This document shows positions 35,001 through 48,023 of a stretch of DNA of 64,000 nucleotides, piece after piece (the stretch's first letter is position 1; every line of letters starts with the position of its first letter). The translations under genes were made by a program, and so were the position numbers. Under the pieces are notes generated by a model. That model saw only the letters and a program-made list of their open reading frames with translations. It made no database searches and was not told the DNA's origin. This DNA comes from Nemopilema nomurai (lineage: Eukaryota > Cnidaria > Scyphozoa > Rhizostomeae > Rhizostomatidae), in assembly GCA_003864495.1 (NCBI GenBank), contig ML133422.1, positions 1,172,420 through 1,236,419 on the forward strand, read 5' to 3'.

Positions 35001-38000
35001 GTCACCGCCTTGATTTGCTTTGTTTATAGTCAATGTAAACAAGAGGATATTATTTTTCACACGAATCGTGGCGAGATCCGTCAATCTTTCTCACGGGTCT
35101 CACGAGTCGGAATGCTCCAGCAAATACAAGTTGAATCAAGGATGGAATTAATTGTTCTGGCAGATGCTGCCTAACCAAACCTAAATTTATGAACGGAGGG
35201 TAATTATCACTCGGGCCAACTTTGTTAGGTCAAATTCAAGAAGTGAAGCCACGGGATCCTATTGGACATATTGGCGTTCATCGCTAAGTCCAAATTAATT
35301 TATCCATTTTAAAACGACAAAACTAGGGAAATGCCACAGTTGTGGTATTTTACCACTCGGGTAATGACAGCGGTTATGGGAGTTTTCTGGAGTTACGCCA
35401 TGCCCCCTCCTTGAGTTGTTAAAACTTCTGCTTGGTCCGCCAAAATGGGAGAAGAAATCGCTTGAAACCAGACTGGCTAAAGGTAGTGGGTATAATGTAT
35501 AATAATATAAGCTATTATAACAGATTTTTCACAATGTGTCTTCAGATAGATACTTTTAAGTGCGTTGATATATCCCTAATTTCGGGGCGTTTATAACCTG
35601 AGAGAAATCTGACCCTAGAGTATTCATTAGACTCGTAAAACGTTACCTGACCTTAGGATTACCTTGTACATGCATCTTTTCCATTGCGTTTTCTGTTAAT
35701 GAAAGTAAGGGTTATAAAGATATCTACTCTTAAGTACATAATTTTAGGGGAGGGGGGATGTAAACTCAATTTTTCAGAAATTTTGCATACCCATTTCCAT
35801 TTATCATCATCCTCCTAATTATTTATTTCATTCAAAAGTCATTCTCCCGCCCCATTTTTTTAGTTGCAATAGAAACAGAAAAGCACACATCTACCATAGA
35901 AAACAAATTCGCTATTCGCTACCTCCTACTCATGTTTTCAAGAAATGGAAAGCACGATGAAGGCGATAGTTTGGAACTTTTAAGTAGAAGCCTGTGATTA
36001 ATTGAAATCAATGTTTTATGACGAGAAAGAAAGGTGCAGTCAAACTTCGGGTTTATAGATTTTCATGTTTCAGTGAAAGTGGTCAATTTTTGAAAGAAGC
36101 GTCCTATTTAGTTTCTCAGCTAAAGGATCATGTGCGGGCGTTTCATTAAAATCACTTTATGAAAAACTTAGCGTATCAAATCAAATTTCGGAATTGAAAA
36201 TAAAAACTGATATCCGTGCTGAACATTGTCGAGGAATAGATCATGATCTTTCTTCCAAACTGTTTTTGTGACAACACCAACATATTGAAGGGACAGGCCT
36301 AGCGTGGCTTGCAATTTGCCGCCAAACCATATCATAATAACTTTCATTGATATGAATGCTTGACTGATTTTCTTTGTGTTAATTATAAACAATACTGCTC
36401 TTAGCACCTGTTTTCATACAATGCGCCATGTCCAAGTGTCGATAATGCGCTTTGGGACAATAGATGGTTCACAGGTGTCACCCTGGTGGGTTGGCACCCG
36501 TTCCTTTGGGACCATGGTGTCCCTCGCGGTGTTCTTGTCGGCCTGTTCGTGATACTGAGAAGTTCTTTCGACCCAACTGTTTAAGAGCATCTTGAGATTT
36601 CATGGCTGGAAACCAGGACTTCATTCACAACGTGTCAAATAAGCGTTTCCAGGCCTCTCGAACGGGTAATTGATACATTGTTCTTGGTGTCTGAGCTCCG
36701 GAAATAAACATGTCCCATTTTTAAGTTTACCACCTATATTTTACCACCTCTGAAAGGATCTCCGATTTCTAAAGTCAATCACAGCCAAGAAATTATTAGT
36801 GAGGGGTGATTGGGGCATAAATTTCTAGCAAAATGTAACCAGCTTCGATAATGCTTTCCCAATGTTAACAAGAAACTGGGTTTGGATGAAATTTTAATGG
36901 AAACGGTTTTCCATAAAAGCTTTAACAGTTTTTGCCAATAACCTTCTCCAGGTTGAAATTAAACACACCTAATTTGTATCAACAAGGCTAAAACTAAGAT
37001 TGCAGACATTTTACTAGACAAAAATTGCTTTTAGGAGGCCACCCAAACCCTATAAAGCCCCTTGGAATACTGGCACTTAAACAATAACACTACCCTCTCC
37101 CTCCAACCTCGATTAAAGCCAATTCGTATGTTAAAAAATCCTGACAGCTAAAGTGTTCAAGATAGGTGTCCAATATTATTTAGGAGAAGATTAGCCAAAA
37201 TGTTAGCTACGACGTGATTTGGTTTGATTGCAAATCTAAAGTCTCAAATACTCTTTGAATGTACTCCTCCCACTTACCAATTACCCAGACATAAAAAAAT
37301 CGATAGTTACTGATCACGCTAATCATTATAAGCATTGTTCTTCTAAATTAATTAAGCAAAAAACTTCAACAAACAGGAATAGCTTTGCTAGCATTAATAG
37401 CGCATTTAGAAATAGCAATTACGATGGCTTTGTGTGGTCTAATTAAAAAATACCTTTGAATCTTTCTGAGTTTCAATAATAACCCTTTGTCCTTAAACAA
37501 CTGAGAATCGCCCTTCTCAATCATTTTTCAATCAATTTTTTGCTGTTATATTTATCCCAGTTAGTATACTTTATAGGGTACCCAACCCTAAATTTTGTAG
37601 CCTTATATTTCAACATTGACTTTATATATGAACAATCTTTCTATATTTAAAATTAACTTTATTGCCTCTCGCCTCTTTAGTATCTCTAAAGAATAAATTT
37701 TCTGGTCTCTGCCATTAAGTACAGAAGTCTTCAGTGTGTTTACAAAGTATTATTTTCTTCGTTAGCACTGGACTCCTTTTCTGTCCAGGTAATCATGTTT
37801 GTTCAAGTTGATATTATCGTTTGATTGGAAACAGTCAGTCTGCCTTTCTCATATATCATCCAATAACAGTGGTTGCGTTACTTACATTGGGATGTGGTGG
37901 GGTGGGCTGGGATCATTTCTCATACTGCGCCTTTGCCACAAACTTGCCCTATGTGGATAATTTTTATCTGCAAAGCCAAGGAGAGGGTACTTGGCGAATA

Positions 38001-39224
38001 AAAATCACTGTTAGTTGAATTCCCGTTGAATTTCTGTGCTTGAAGATTACCCCGGAAGAAAAACGCCATGGAAATAGAGGCCTTTGCCATTCCTAGAGGA
38101 TGTTCTTTCTATTTGACCCCTTATGAAATACCCTTACACAATCTCCCCAATAAGTAACACCCCTACACAATTCTTGACTTGTTGACTACACTTCATGTCA
38201 TGCTTCGGGCAACCTAAATGTACCTCTAAATACGTAAGCAAATTTTAAAAGGCCCTTTACTTCTTCTAGAAGGCCCACTTTAGGGCAAGGGACGGCATAT
38301 TCTTGCCTGTCAACAACACATAATTACTTGCTCTGTTGATTACCTTTGTAACCCTTTAATTAACGAATGTTCCTAGACTTCAAATTTACGACTGTCTGAA
38401 ACTTTTGACAAACCTGTGATACTACCGGCCCCCGGAAAAGGCAAATTAAAGACAGAATTTATTATCAACATGGGATGTCTGACTTTTTGCCTCTCCGTGA
38501 ATTCTATTGGGTTCTCGGTCGGAGAGGAAATGATATCGATCAGGGAAAATACGTAGAATTTGACCTTACTTATTTGACCTCAAGTGTTGCACCACGAGCC
38601 TCTGTTTTCACACGTAGGCTAATATCAACAAATCCATGGGCATCGGAGACCAAATATGGTCTCATACTGTCAAGGTGTTTTGACTGATTTTTTAGCCAAA
38701 TGTAAAGTCACTGATGCCTATTTTGAAATCTTTCCTGTAAATGCATGAAGCGAATTAAACTTTGTTTATTTTAATTCTTAGACAATTTTCCTTGAAAACG
38801 AATGTTTGTTGGAGAGGAGCTATTTTAGACTCCTGAGGACTTTTACTTTTATGCAAGAAGAGCAATTTGTTTTGTGCTTCGCATTGCCGTCGAATTGTCC
38901 CCCAAAACATTGAACACACATGGCAGGCCAAAACATGGAAAGTTTTTATTTCCATAGTAACACGCCTAGTCTGTCTCAGGTAAACAATGAAGCACCTGCC
39001 TATTGAAAACACTTGCTGTCCAATCAAACGCAAGCTGAAAAATTTGATTGGCAGCAGCATTGTTTAAGAACCAATTAAATTTCGTTCATTGTCATTTAAT
39101 CCACCAATCACATTTCTTATTACGCTGAGATTATGTATCGGTGCAACCGCTGACACGAGCACTTGTTCTTTGTTCTCAGCAAGCTTCGTATTGGGAGAGA
39201 GTTTGGCCAGCGGTTTTTTCAACG

Positions 39225-39232
39225 TTCCCGCC
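39225..39232 (+). promoter_or_regulatory. E2F-like site upstream of the CDK inhibitor
   Basis: TTCCCGCC lies 27 bp before the start codon, probably in the 5'UTR or core promoter. It matches the E2F core on the reverse strand (GGCGGGAA). E2F control of cell-cycle genes is well known; a role here is inferred. Confidence 0.35.
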
Positions 39233-39258
39233 TCACGAATTCAAAATCTGTAAACAAG

Positions 39259-42200
39259 ATGGAGGCTATACCGATCAGAAATTGTTCTTCGACGTTGCCA
39301 TCTTTATCTCGAGGAATACTTCCATCAAAGCGACTTTGTAGAAATCTGTTTGGTCCTGTGGATCACGAAGAAGTCAAGAAAGTTATCGATCAGGAACTTA
39401 TCGTTGATCAACAACAGAAATGCGAAGAGTGGTGTTTCAACTTTTCTGAGGGCACTCCTATACTCAACGGTAGACTAGCATGGGAGGAGATCGCGGAGAG
39501 AAAAGAAATAGCACTCACACCAAAGCCACAGAAAGTTGTCAGCGAGGAAAGAAGAGTTCCCGATCTACACGAAGAAAAAGTCAGTGAAGAAAAAGATGTT
39601 TTCGACAAACCTCAAAGAGTTGTCGTACGACCAAAAACAAGGCTATCGCAAGACGGTTGCAACAGTTCAGCAGCTGTTACAGACAAACCTGTTGTAAATG
39701 AACTAAAGGCTCCAACGAACCCAGATCGTAAAAGAAAGAAGCAATGCAAAACGATTACCGGTAAGTGTCCGTCTCTGAGGCTTATTTTATTGCTTTACCC
39801 AAGTAAACTACGTTGAATCGTTTCACAACATATCTCGTATGTTTTTGTAACTTATATTGAAAGGGCTTGGTTGTCTGTAGTATTCAAGTGGGTTTACTTA
39901 GATGCGAGAAGAGGTATATTCTATGATAAAACCCTTTGTTATCTCGGTGTATTAATTATCCCAGAAGGACGAGTTTTATGGACTTCAACAGCGTCCAAGC
40001 TTTGTCAAAATATCCTGTGTGTTTCAAAAACTCATTATATTGTTCTTGAGTTCATTGACTGAATTTCCTCAATAGACTTTTCGGAAATCCCGCTGTTTGG
40101 ATAGTTCGCTCTTCGGAGTTATTTGGAGTTTGTTTTCAGAGCGTGTTTTCAATGAAAAATTCGAGTAAACTCAATTACAAACTTTTAACTTCAAATACAT
40201 GTGGTGTTAATCGAGTTGATCTCGTGTGAGGACACACGAAACTTGATCCCCCGTTACACACTTAAATGGCTCATAAATCATTATCATTTATACTTTAATG
40301 ATGTTACTTTTATCTAGAATGTTAAGACTTTGTCAGTAATGTTCGGACATGAGTGGTGATTTATTTTTCAAAACAGATGCTATATAGGGTTAGTTTTTAC
40401 TCCGAAACCGCGTTTTCAAGTTACCCTCGGGTGCGTTGCAAAAGCCAGGTGTTACAGTTTGCCTATGCCGCCTTTTGTTGGCGCGTGGCACTGGCACACA
40501 CAGGATTGGTCAAATGGGACTCAAGAAGCGCAGCGTCTTTGACACATTTAACCCTGTTTACCATCCAGTAAAACACTCGCTAAACATCTTCGTTAATTGT
40601 TGTAATCTTTCCTGCGAATTTTCGCGAAATGTTAGAAACTACACAGGCTTATAGGTGCTATCTTGCTCAGTCCAGACAACACTATTGCCCCTTTCCTTGT
40701 TATCTGTTGTAAGATTGTTTGGATTTTTATTGTTCAATTATTTTCCTTCACTCAGACTTTATGAAAGTGAAGAAGAGGCGTCGAGTGAGTTATTCCAACG
40801 AAAGTGATAAGGTTAGCCAATCAAAGATGGCTGCCTCTTCAAGCTCTGCCAAAGATGACCTCGCTCTGGGTTCCGCCACAAAGAAGGTAAGTTCGCACCA
40901 TATTTTAAAATAACAAAATGATATCAGAACTTGTTCATCGCGGGAAAACCACAATAATAAATGAGGCCTTTGTTCTAAATTTTTATTGTTTTGAAACATT
41001 GCTTTCAATCTTCGGTCCTGTGAAATCATTTCAATTTGTATCAATGTGGTTTTAGAGATGGTGGTTTGAATGCGACTTCAATTGTGGCTTTCTCAAACAA
41101 TTATCTTACGTTTTGATAATAACAAGTCCACAATAATGACGCTGGCTTTGTTATATTTACATTTTGATTTCTGCTAAACTGATTTCGGTTGCTTATTTAC
41201 CTGGTTTAAAAAGAAACTTTCTAGGCGCCACATAACTTCAATACTTTCGACACTTCACGGAAATTAGAGTCCCTTTCGATAGTAGATAAAATATTAGACA
41301 TCTGTGCTATTGTTTATGATTTTAAAAAGGAACAAGTTGAGGGTTTGGATTGTTTTCTTCTTTCGTCCTTCATATAAGATTTAGCCTCAACAAACAATGA
41401 ATCTTTGTAACAATCACTTAAGAACACTCTTGTCTCAAAAATTATCTTGAGCTTGTGTTTCGGATTTCCGTCAGGTCTAAATTGAATCTTTGACCCATTA
41501 TACTTATCATAAATTATGAAAATCGGTTAAATATCGGAAATGTTTAGCCGCGACATAACGGCTCTTGAAATTGACCAAAGCGAAAAGTGATAGGAGATGG
41601 GAAAACCACGAGCCTATCTTATAATTGTTAATGTGATCGCCATGAAATCGCAGCTTTGTTTGATCCCAACCAATCCATCATATGAAATCGCATAAGCCGT
41701 GGTTTTCTTCGTCACGTTAACTTCCTAGCTCTGAAGAAAAAATTTCGAGGGACAGGCCACGCCTCTTGACTAGGTCAAGCCGATTATCTCGAAATAAAAA
41801 TCAATCAAAGCTGATAACATGGGCATTTTCAAATATGCAGGGTGCGAGAATTTTCCTCGAATTTTCACCAATGTCATTTCATTTTTTATTAAATCCCCTT
41901 TCGAGCTCGTCTGCTCCCGTACGCGCTACGTCCAGTAAAAAATAGCTACCCCTTTAAGGTAGTAGGAACTCTTTCGGCCCCTTTGGTGCAAAATGACGTA
42001 TTCAGCTTTTTCTAAAATACCGTGAAGTCATACTTAAAAACAAAATGGGGTACGGGTGATTACCGATTTTAATGGAAAATCGAAAACGACTGAGTATTAT
42101 CTAATATTGTGAATGAGACTCACTGAGAGAAGGGATCTTTTTAATCAACAAGGATTTTCTGAAATGCTTGCAATGCACTCGTGAGTATAGCCACTGCGCA

Positions 42201-42735
42201 GCGAAATAGAGGAGTGCTTAGAGTTAATCCATCTCTTTCGCAGCAGCATCATCCGCCTAGAAGCCCATAGCGTCATGAGATAAAAGACTCCTAGGGGCAT
42301 TGTCCAGTGAGGGTCCAGCTCATTATTGTGGGAAAATAATTACGGCCTTCTGAATTAAATTGACTGTGTGGCGACTGATGGGAGTTTTATTTGAATGTTT
42401 GTTGTCCAGCATGGATTTAAATTTGAGTTTCAGCGGGAAACCCAGGTCTCAGTGAAAATTTAGGCCTCCTGCCTTCAGCTGCTGGTTTGGCTAAACAAGT
42501 TTTTAAACCGCCTTGTTGTTATTGTTTACAAAAATTTGTTTGTAAAAACACGAAGGGGTCACCTTTCTGTTCGATAATTCGTCTTTTAATGCACTTGGTT
42601 CTCATCAGGTTCACAATTATGATATTTTAAGTAGACTTTAGTTAACTTTCATTTTTTGACGAATTATCTCTTAATGGGCAGTATTTATCCTTACAGGTCC
42701 GTACTTGGAACTGGGCTGGAAAGGCATCGTCGTAA
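39259..42735 (+). CDS. CDKN1: Cip/Kip family CDK inhibitor (p21/p27/p57-like)
   Basis: Three exons, 39259-39760, 40756-40886 and 42697-42735, give 223 aa. The N-terminal CDI domain holds the cyclin-binding RNLFGPVDHEE motif (residues 28-38) and the CDK-binding stretch EEWCFNFSEGTPILNGRLAWEE. Such proteins bind cyclin-CDK2 complexes in the nucleus and stop G1/S progression. The middle is charged and low in complexity. At the exon 1/2 junction KTITDFMKVKKRRR closely resembles the p21 C-terminal TSMTDFYHSKRR, a PCNA-interacting peptide and Cdt2 degron, plus a nuclear localisation signal. The third exon (12 codons then TAA) rests only on a good acceptor (TTATCCTTACAG) and phase; reading through the second donor instead gives a stop ten codons on. 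The symbol is given at family level, because invertebrates usually have one co-orthologue of the three vertebrate genes. Confidence 0.88.
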
Positions 42736-45700
42736 ACGGCAAAGTACTCAACCCGGCCGGATCTTGCACATTTGAAGTGTGTGTGTCCAAGAATCCTTTC
42801 ATTTACGGAAGACAAATTATTCTTTGGTATCATGTCATGAGATGCCGACTAAGAGTCATGACTTATTTTCTCAAAGAAAAGTTTCTAAGTTTATTTTTAA
42901 CGTGTCTTTAATGAAGAAGCGATTGATAAGCTTTTATTTAGTGATGTGTTTTGCAAATTATGATAGTGCGGCTTACTGAGATGGTAGCACGGGTTTTCAG
43001 ACTTTTTGGGGGTTAAGTTAAAAAACCGCCATTAGGCAGAAACTCATGTTTTGAAGGGAAGGTTTGCTAATTTTTATATTTCTTGAGGGGAAACCTTGTG
43101 GCCAGAATTTCCCCCATCTCATGAGCTGCACTGTTTTGAACATTAACGAACTTATATTAGAAAACACCCTTCTGTTCTTAAACCATCTTCATTCTGTTGT
43201 CTGTTTTACATCCAGTAAATGTGAATGTCTATTGGATCTTTTGTCAAGCAAATTTAAAACCGAAATAGCTGTTTGCTTTGCGTGGCACGAGGCGTTCATT
43301 GTATAACAAATAATATCGCGCCCGTTTATGAAGCTTTTCGCAGATCTAAAATAAAAAACAGTCTCGAATTCACATTGGGAATTATGCGTATGGGGGAAGC
43401 TTACGATTTTGTTGCTTGGCATTGAGGTTAAAGTTTAGGCTAAATTAACCTCTGAAATGTTGAACAAAATTCTTCAAATTTATTGAGAGAGTTAATACCT
43501 AACTGATACATGCGCAAATATGTAGGTCTTGAATTCTGGTTTTGTTAGTTGTACACGGAAGTGGCGTATTCTCTAATTGTATGACAGAAGTTTGCACAGA
43601 TGTTGTGTATAGAATAACATCGACTGTATTGCTTAGGATGTGGAAAGAATTTTGTACAGTTAATATGAAAGAAATTTTGTTACAAGAGCAACAGAAAAAA
43701 GCGACTTTTTATTTTTGATATGTCTAATAGTTCCTAATACTTGAACCTGGTGAGAAACTTATACATGCAGTTTAATAGTATTTTTGGGGCGTTTCGACTG
43801 TTTTTACACTCCGTCGACAAATTTAGGTGTTCAGCCAAGACCGTTGCTACACTTATTTCGACACATGCGAGAGGACGCATTTTCAAAGACGTACACGAGT
43901 TCCATTGTATCAGCTTTTTTCTGAATATCGTGAGCTCTTTCCAATGGAACATAATTTTGCATCTACAAGCAACTTCATACGTTTGATGACATAGATACAT
44001 TTAAAAAAAAACGAAAAGCTACACAAAGAAAAAGCAATCTAAGTATGAATACATCTGATTTTTAATAAATAGCTAGTCCTCATAGATGTAGGAAATTCAT
44101 GAGCCCACTTTTTTGCATTTGGGACTTCTTGTTGCCTTCTGCTACTTTGAAGTAACGGGTCTGATGTATCAGCTTTAAATGTCAGCAATTTGTGTAAATA
44201 TTCACGGATACTATACATGCATGAATATTTTCATTTTGCAAAGTCAAATAACTACCTGTATAACGGCATGAATCCAAAGTTTGCGTTTGAAAGATGAGAC
44301 ATGAGTTATTAAAAAGGATCATTTCCAGTGTATGGGTAGGAACTTAGCTTTCGTAAAAATGCTCTCAATTAACAAAGACTGATTTCAACCCTCAATTTTT
44401 TTATCTAGCATTACACTTCTGAATTGTCTTCTTTCACTGTTTTTTGAGAGTTCTAGAATCGTTGTCTGTTAAATTTACACTTCATTTTCTCTCACTAAAT
44501 CAAGTTAACAAAAGAGCTTCATAGCTTTTACAGATAAAATTATGGTCCAACCCTTATGGTGCGTCAATGTCCATTATTGAATCTTTATTATTTTATAATA
44601 TTTGCAACCTGCTGTACTTAAAAGTTAAATGTTGATTATTGAATGAATTTTTGTTTCTTGTTGAATTTCAAGTTGAATGAAGCTGATCTGAATACAAGTC
44701 AGATATGCATAAATGTATCGATGCGTTTATGAGTATCAATTTTAAAAAGGGAATATTGCCATCAATGCCACGTTTTTTTGAAAATTATCAAGTTATCTCA
44801 AAACATAGCAAATTAGTGACACAATGTTTGTGCCTCAACATGAGACAACACACTGTAGCAAATTTGTTGGCGCCCTCGCTTTCAAGCAACAAACATTTCA
44901 TTCACCTGGAAAAGAGGATTGTTTGGGAGGAGAAGTTTCTTACGGACGAGCAACTCAAAATCGGAACAATTTCCTTATCATCAAATTTCAGGAACACTCA
45001 TCATAGCAGTCTTGTGATAGGAAAGATTAACAGAAGGTAATAGGATACTTTTCCTTTTTTCAATGTTTTAGATTCTTAAGGGGAATTTCTTGCCGCAACA
45101 TGTTCAAATTCTGCAAGCCCCGACAAGGCAGCAGAACAAGGAAATGAGCAGCCGATATGAACCCTGCTCTCTTCAGTTTAGAATTGCGGCATCTGCTTAG
45201 AGTGAAACACCTGGTTATACAAACAAAATGATGTGCTGATCAGTCTTATCTCAGATGTTCACGTTTTTTGCATTGCAGCCTCGCTAAATTTTTCTTAACT
45301 TTTTTTCGGAAGCGAAGCACACGTACATAATTTCTTGCTTGGCCTAGACCCGCGGTCGCTTCGTATCTTATTTTAAATTTTTTAGACGTCAATTTTTGTA
45401 ATGGTAATTAAAAGTAGAAATGAATATTTTTTGACCACCAAAAGCTAGATAAAGTCTTAATGAGCCTCATCCCATTCAGTGTCGTAGCGTCTGTAGGAAA
45501 GGGAAAGAGGCGTTGCCTCTATTGTTCTGCTTCATAGGACCCTGGATTTGCCTTATTTTTTGTACTTGCAATGTTTGCAAAATCTCTATGGTTTGTTTGT
45601 TTTACGAAGAATCCATTTACAATCACCATTCAAGTGTGTAAGCAAGCCACCATCTAGTTGTGCAGCATAATCTAAGCGTCTAAGTGTCGATTGTTTTCAA

Positions 45701-46113
45701 ATTAAACTTAATGATTATTTGTTCCCCGGTTTGGGATTCAGACCAGATTTGAAGAGAACAGGTGATTCGGTGTTAAGGATTATGATCTTCAAAGAAGCAC
45801 TGAACTGTTTGTACCCTGCCAGGAAAAGTCATTAATTCAACATTCAATAAGTTATTCTAATGTGCTTTCAATTTTGTCCTGCCAAAATATTATTGCTTCC
45901 GTTTCATTCTTTTAATGTCAATGCAAAAAATTTTAAAAATGTCCTACCCTATGAAAGAGCAGTATGATAATATCTTGGGGTTATGTGAATGTGTAAAATT
46001 AGAGTATGTTATGATGAGAAAGTAATATTGGGATGGTTGTTTAGGGCTAAGAGAAATTACAATCTATCTTGTTCTTAGAGAATCTATCAAGTCATTTTCT
46101 TTTGTAGCTAAAA
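42736..46113. other. Region between the CDK inhibitor and the EFHD-like gene
   Basis: It holds the 3'UTR of the CDK inhibitor and the 5' part of the EFHD-like gene. The latter has a splice acceptor (TTTTCTTTTGTAG, ending 46107) just before its ATG, so at least one non-coding first exon must lie upstream. A 111-codon frame at 44705-45040 has no recognisable domain. No repeat or RNA gene is evident. Confidence 0.5.
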
Positions 46114-48023
46114 ATGGCAACAAGTGAATTGCAACAAAAATTGGCAAGAAGAGATCAAATCAATGAGGGAGAGGCTGCTCCATCAAAAGTCTCTCAATCT
46201 GTTTATGCAGAATTCAAAGAATTTTCTATCATTGAAATAAAGGAATACCGCAAATGGTTCCAAAAGTAAGTTCCTGGTACACAAATAGTTTTGTAGCCAA
46301 TAACCAAGGCAGTAAACACAACAGGTAGCAGGTACCGTTGCTAGTTTCGAAACATAGGAGATTGAAGATTTCTGGTTTAGAGAGATTAGTTTCCTATCAT
46401 TCTGGATTTTATTTTTACTATAAACAAATGTGTTGCACTTCAAAGCTTTGCACAAAAACTAATTTAAATTTTTTTCATTTTAGATATGATACTGATCATA
46501 GTAACTTTATTGATTTCATGGAGCTCAAACTAATGATGGAAAAGCTTGGAGAGCCACAGACTCACCTTGGTTTGAAGGAAATGATTAAAGCTGTTGATGA
46601 GGATAATGATGGTCAAATCAGTTTCCGAGAGGTGGGCCAGTAGTACAAGCAAATTATTTAGAATCTCGTTCTTGGATCTAAAATCATCCTTTTAACTTAT
46701 CAATCAATAGTGTATTTCCAATTCTTTCAATGTGTGAAAGTGGGGGGGGGGGGGGGGGGTGTCTCTTTGACACCAAATGGGTTATTTATTTGTTTAGTTC
46801 ATTTATTATTTTTCAGATTTGATAACAGCTCATGCTGGCTAATATTTCATTTCATTGAATTTTTATCATTGTGCAAAGGCAAATAAAGGCAAGCAAACAA
46901 ATTCACAAAAATAAAAGTGAGATTATTTTTAAACAAGTTGGGCCACCAATAAATTTTTTGAAAAGTCTAAGGAAGAACAGCAAATAAAGATTGCAAACTA
47001 TTACAATTCTTGTTTACTTTATTGCCATTCTTTGTTTTCTTTATGTTTATGTGGTCTTAAAGTCTTTATTGTGCAGAAAATCCTGACATGGTAGCATGTT
47101 ATTCTTGATGTCTATGCAATTACTGTTGGGTTTTTAGTGGACCTGATAAACCCTAGTATAACAGAATTGTATATCATCACTCTTGTCAAAGACCCCCATT
47201 TATATGCACAGTTGTTACTTTAAGGTCTGGGGTCACATGAAATTTACAGCACTTTGGTCTTGTTTGTCAAAATGGTTGTCTATTTACAAATTATAGTTTA
47301 GCCAATTTCTTTTCAGTTTATGCTAATATTCAAGTATGCCAAAGAAGGAACACTGCAGATTGAAGGGCTGCTAAAAATTGCAGACTTTTGTAATGTGTCA
47401 GAAGAAGGTGTTGGTGGTGCAAAATCGTTCTTTGAGGCTAAGGTAACTCGTTTTTGCATTTAATAGGTAAATTACTTCATACTTCTTGTTTCTTTACCTC
47501 TTTACTTCTTGTTTCTATACCTCACAAGAATAGGATGAAATGGTACTGAAGTAGAAAGAGCTTGAAGTTTAAATTTTGTCTTAAGTACTTCCTTGTTTCG
47601 TTTTGAATGAAAGAATTTGTATTAGCAGAGCTACTAAATGTCATTTAAAAGGAGCACCTAAAATTATAAGCAGCTTCAAACTTCTGAAAAAATGTTAATG
47701 GGTATCAACAGATATCAGTTCCCTAAATTTTGCAGCATACTTTGAACAAAATGATAGAAACAGTGCTTAAGGTGAAAACAAATGTAAATTGAGGAAAAGA
47801 GCTGCTTATCATAAACTTTCCTTTCACTCAGCTTTCAAAACAAGATAGAGGAAAATATCCTTAGTTAGTTGCTAGCGTTTGGTTTCTTTAGGTAAAGCAA
47901 CAGACGAATGACAATAGATTTGAACAAGAAATAAAAGCTGAACAGGAGAAGAAGAAAAAGGAATTGCTAGAGGCAAAAGAAAGGCGAGAGGCATTCAAGC
48001 AAAAAGCAGCGACTTTTCAATAA
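46114..48023 (+). CDS. EFHD2: EF-hand domain protein, swiprosin-like (EFHD1/EFHD2)
   Basis: Four coding exons, 46114-46265, 46484-46631, 47317-47442 and 47892-48023, give 185 aa (vertebrate swiprosins about 240; the low-complexity N-terminus is shorter here). The start MATSELQQKLARR matches the family (MATDELATKLSRR in EFHD2). Two canonical EF-hands follow, with loops DTDHSNFIDFME and DEDNDGQISFRE, joined by the conserved ELKLMMEKLGEPQTHLGLK block. AKSFFEAKV and a C-terminal Lys/Glu-rich coiled coil complete the protein. Swiprosins are calcium-binding, actin-associated adaptor proteins; EFHD1 is mitochondrial in vertebrates. The ATG lies six bases after an acceptor, so there is an upstream 5'UTR exon. 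AATAAA at 48440-48445 may be the poly(A) signal. One ancestral gene for both vertebrate paralogues is likely, so the EFHD2 symbol is provisional. Confidence 0.94.
46742..46759. repeat. Poly-G run of 18
   Basis: An uninterrupted run of 18 G lies in intron 2 of the EFHD-like gene, about 110 bp after the exon 2 donor. It could form a G-quadruplex in the transcript, and its length is the kind that sequencing often miscounts. Confidence 0.9.

Larger units (their letters stand above)
28336..39258. other. 11-kb gene-poor region between TASP1 and the CDK inhibitor
   Basis: I find no exon series with domain similarity here on either strand. It contains a MITE at 30444-30863 and a fragment of MITE family A at 31932-32040. 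A GC-rich patch near 33780-33850 (CAGGGCCGAATTC and GGGCCCCC) looks transposon-like but has no identifiable partner end. Reading frames up to about 121 codons (33870-34235) look random. The last kilobase should include the CDK inhibitor promoter. Confidence 0.55.

Noticed and set aside
44705..45040. 111-codon frame ending beside a GTAATA donor-like site
   Set aside because: No domain is recognised and the phase does not connect to the EFHD-like gene, whose ATG follows its own acceptor; an untranslated first exon could still overlap it.
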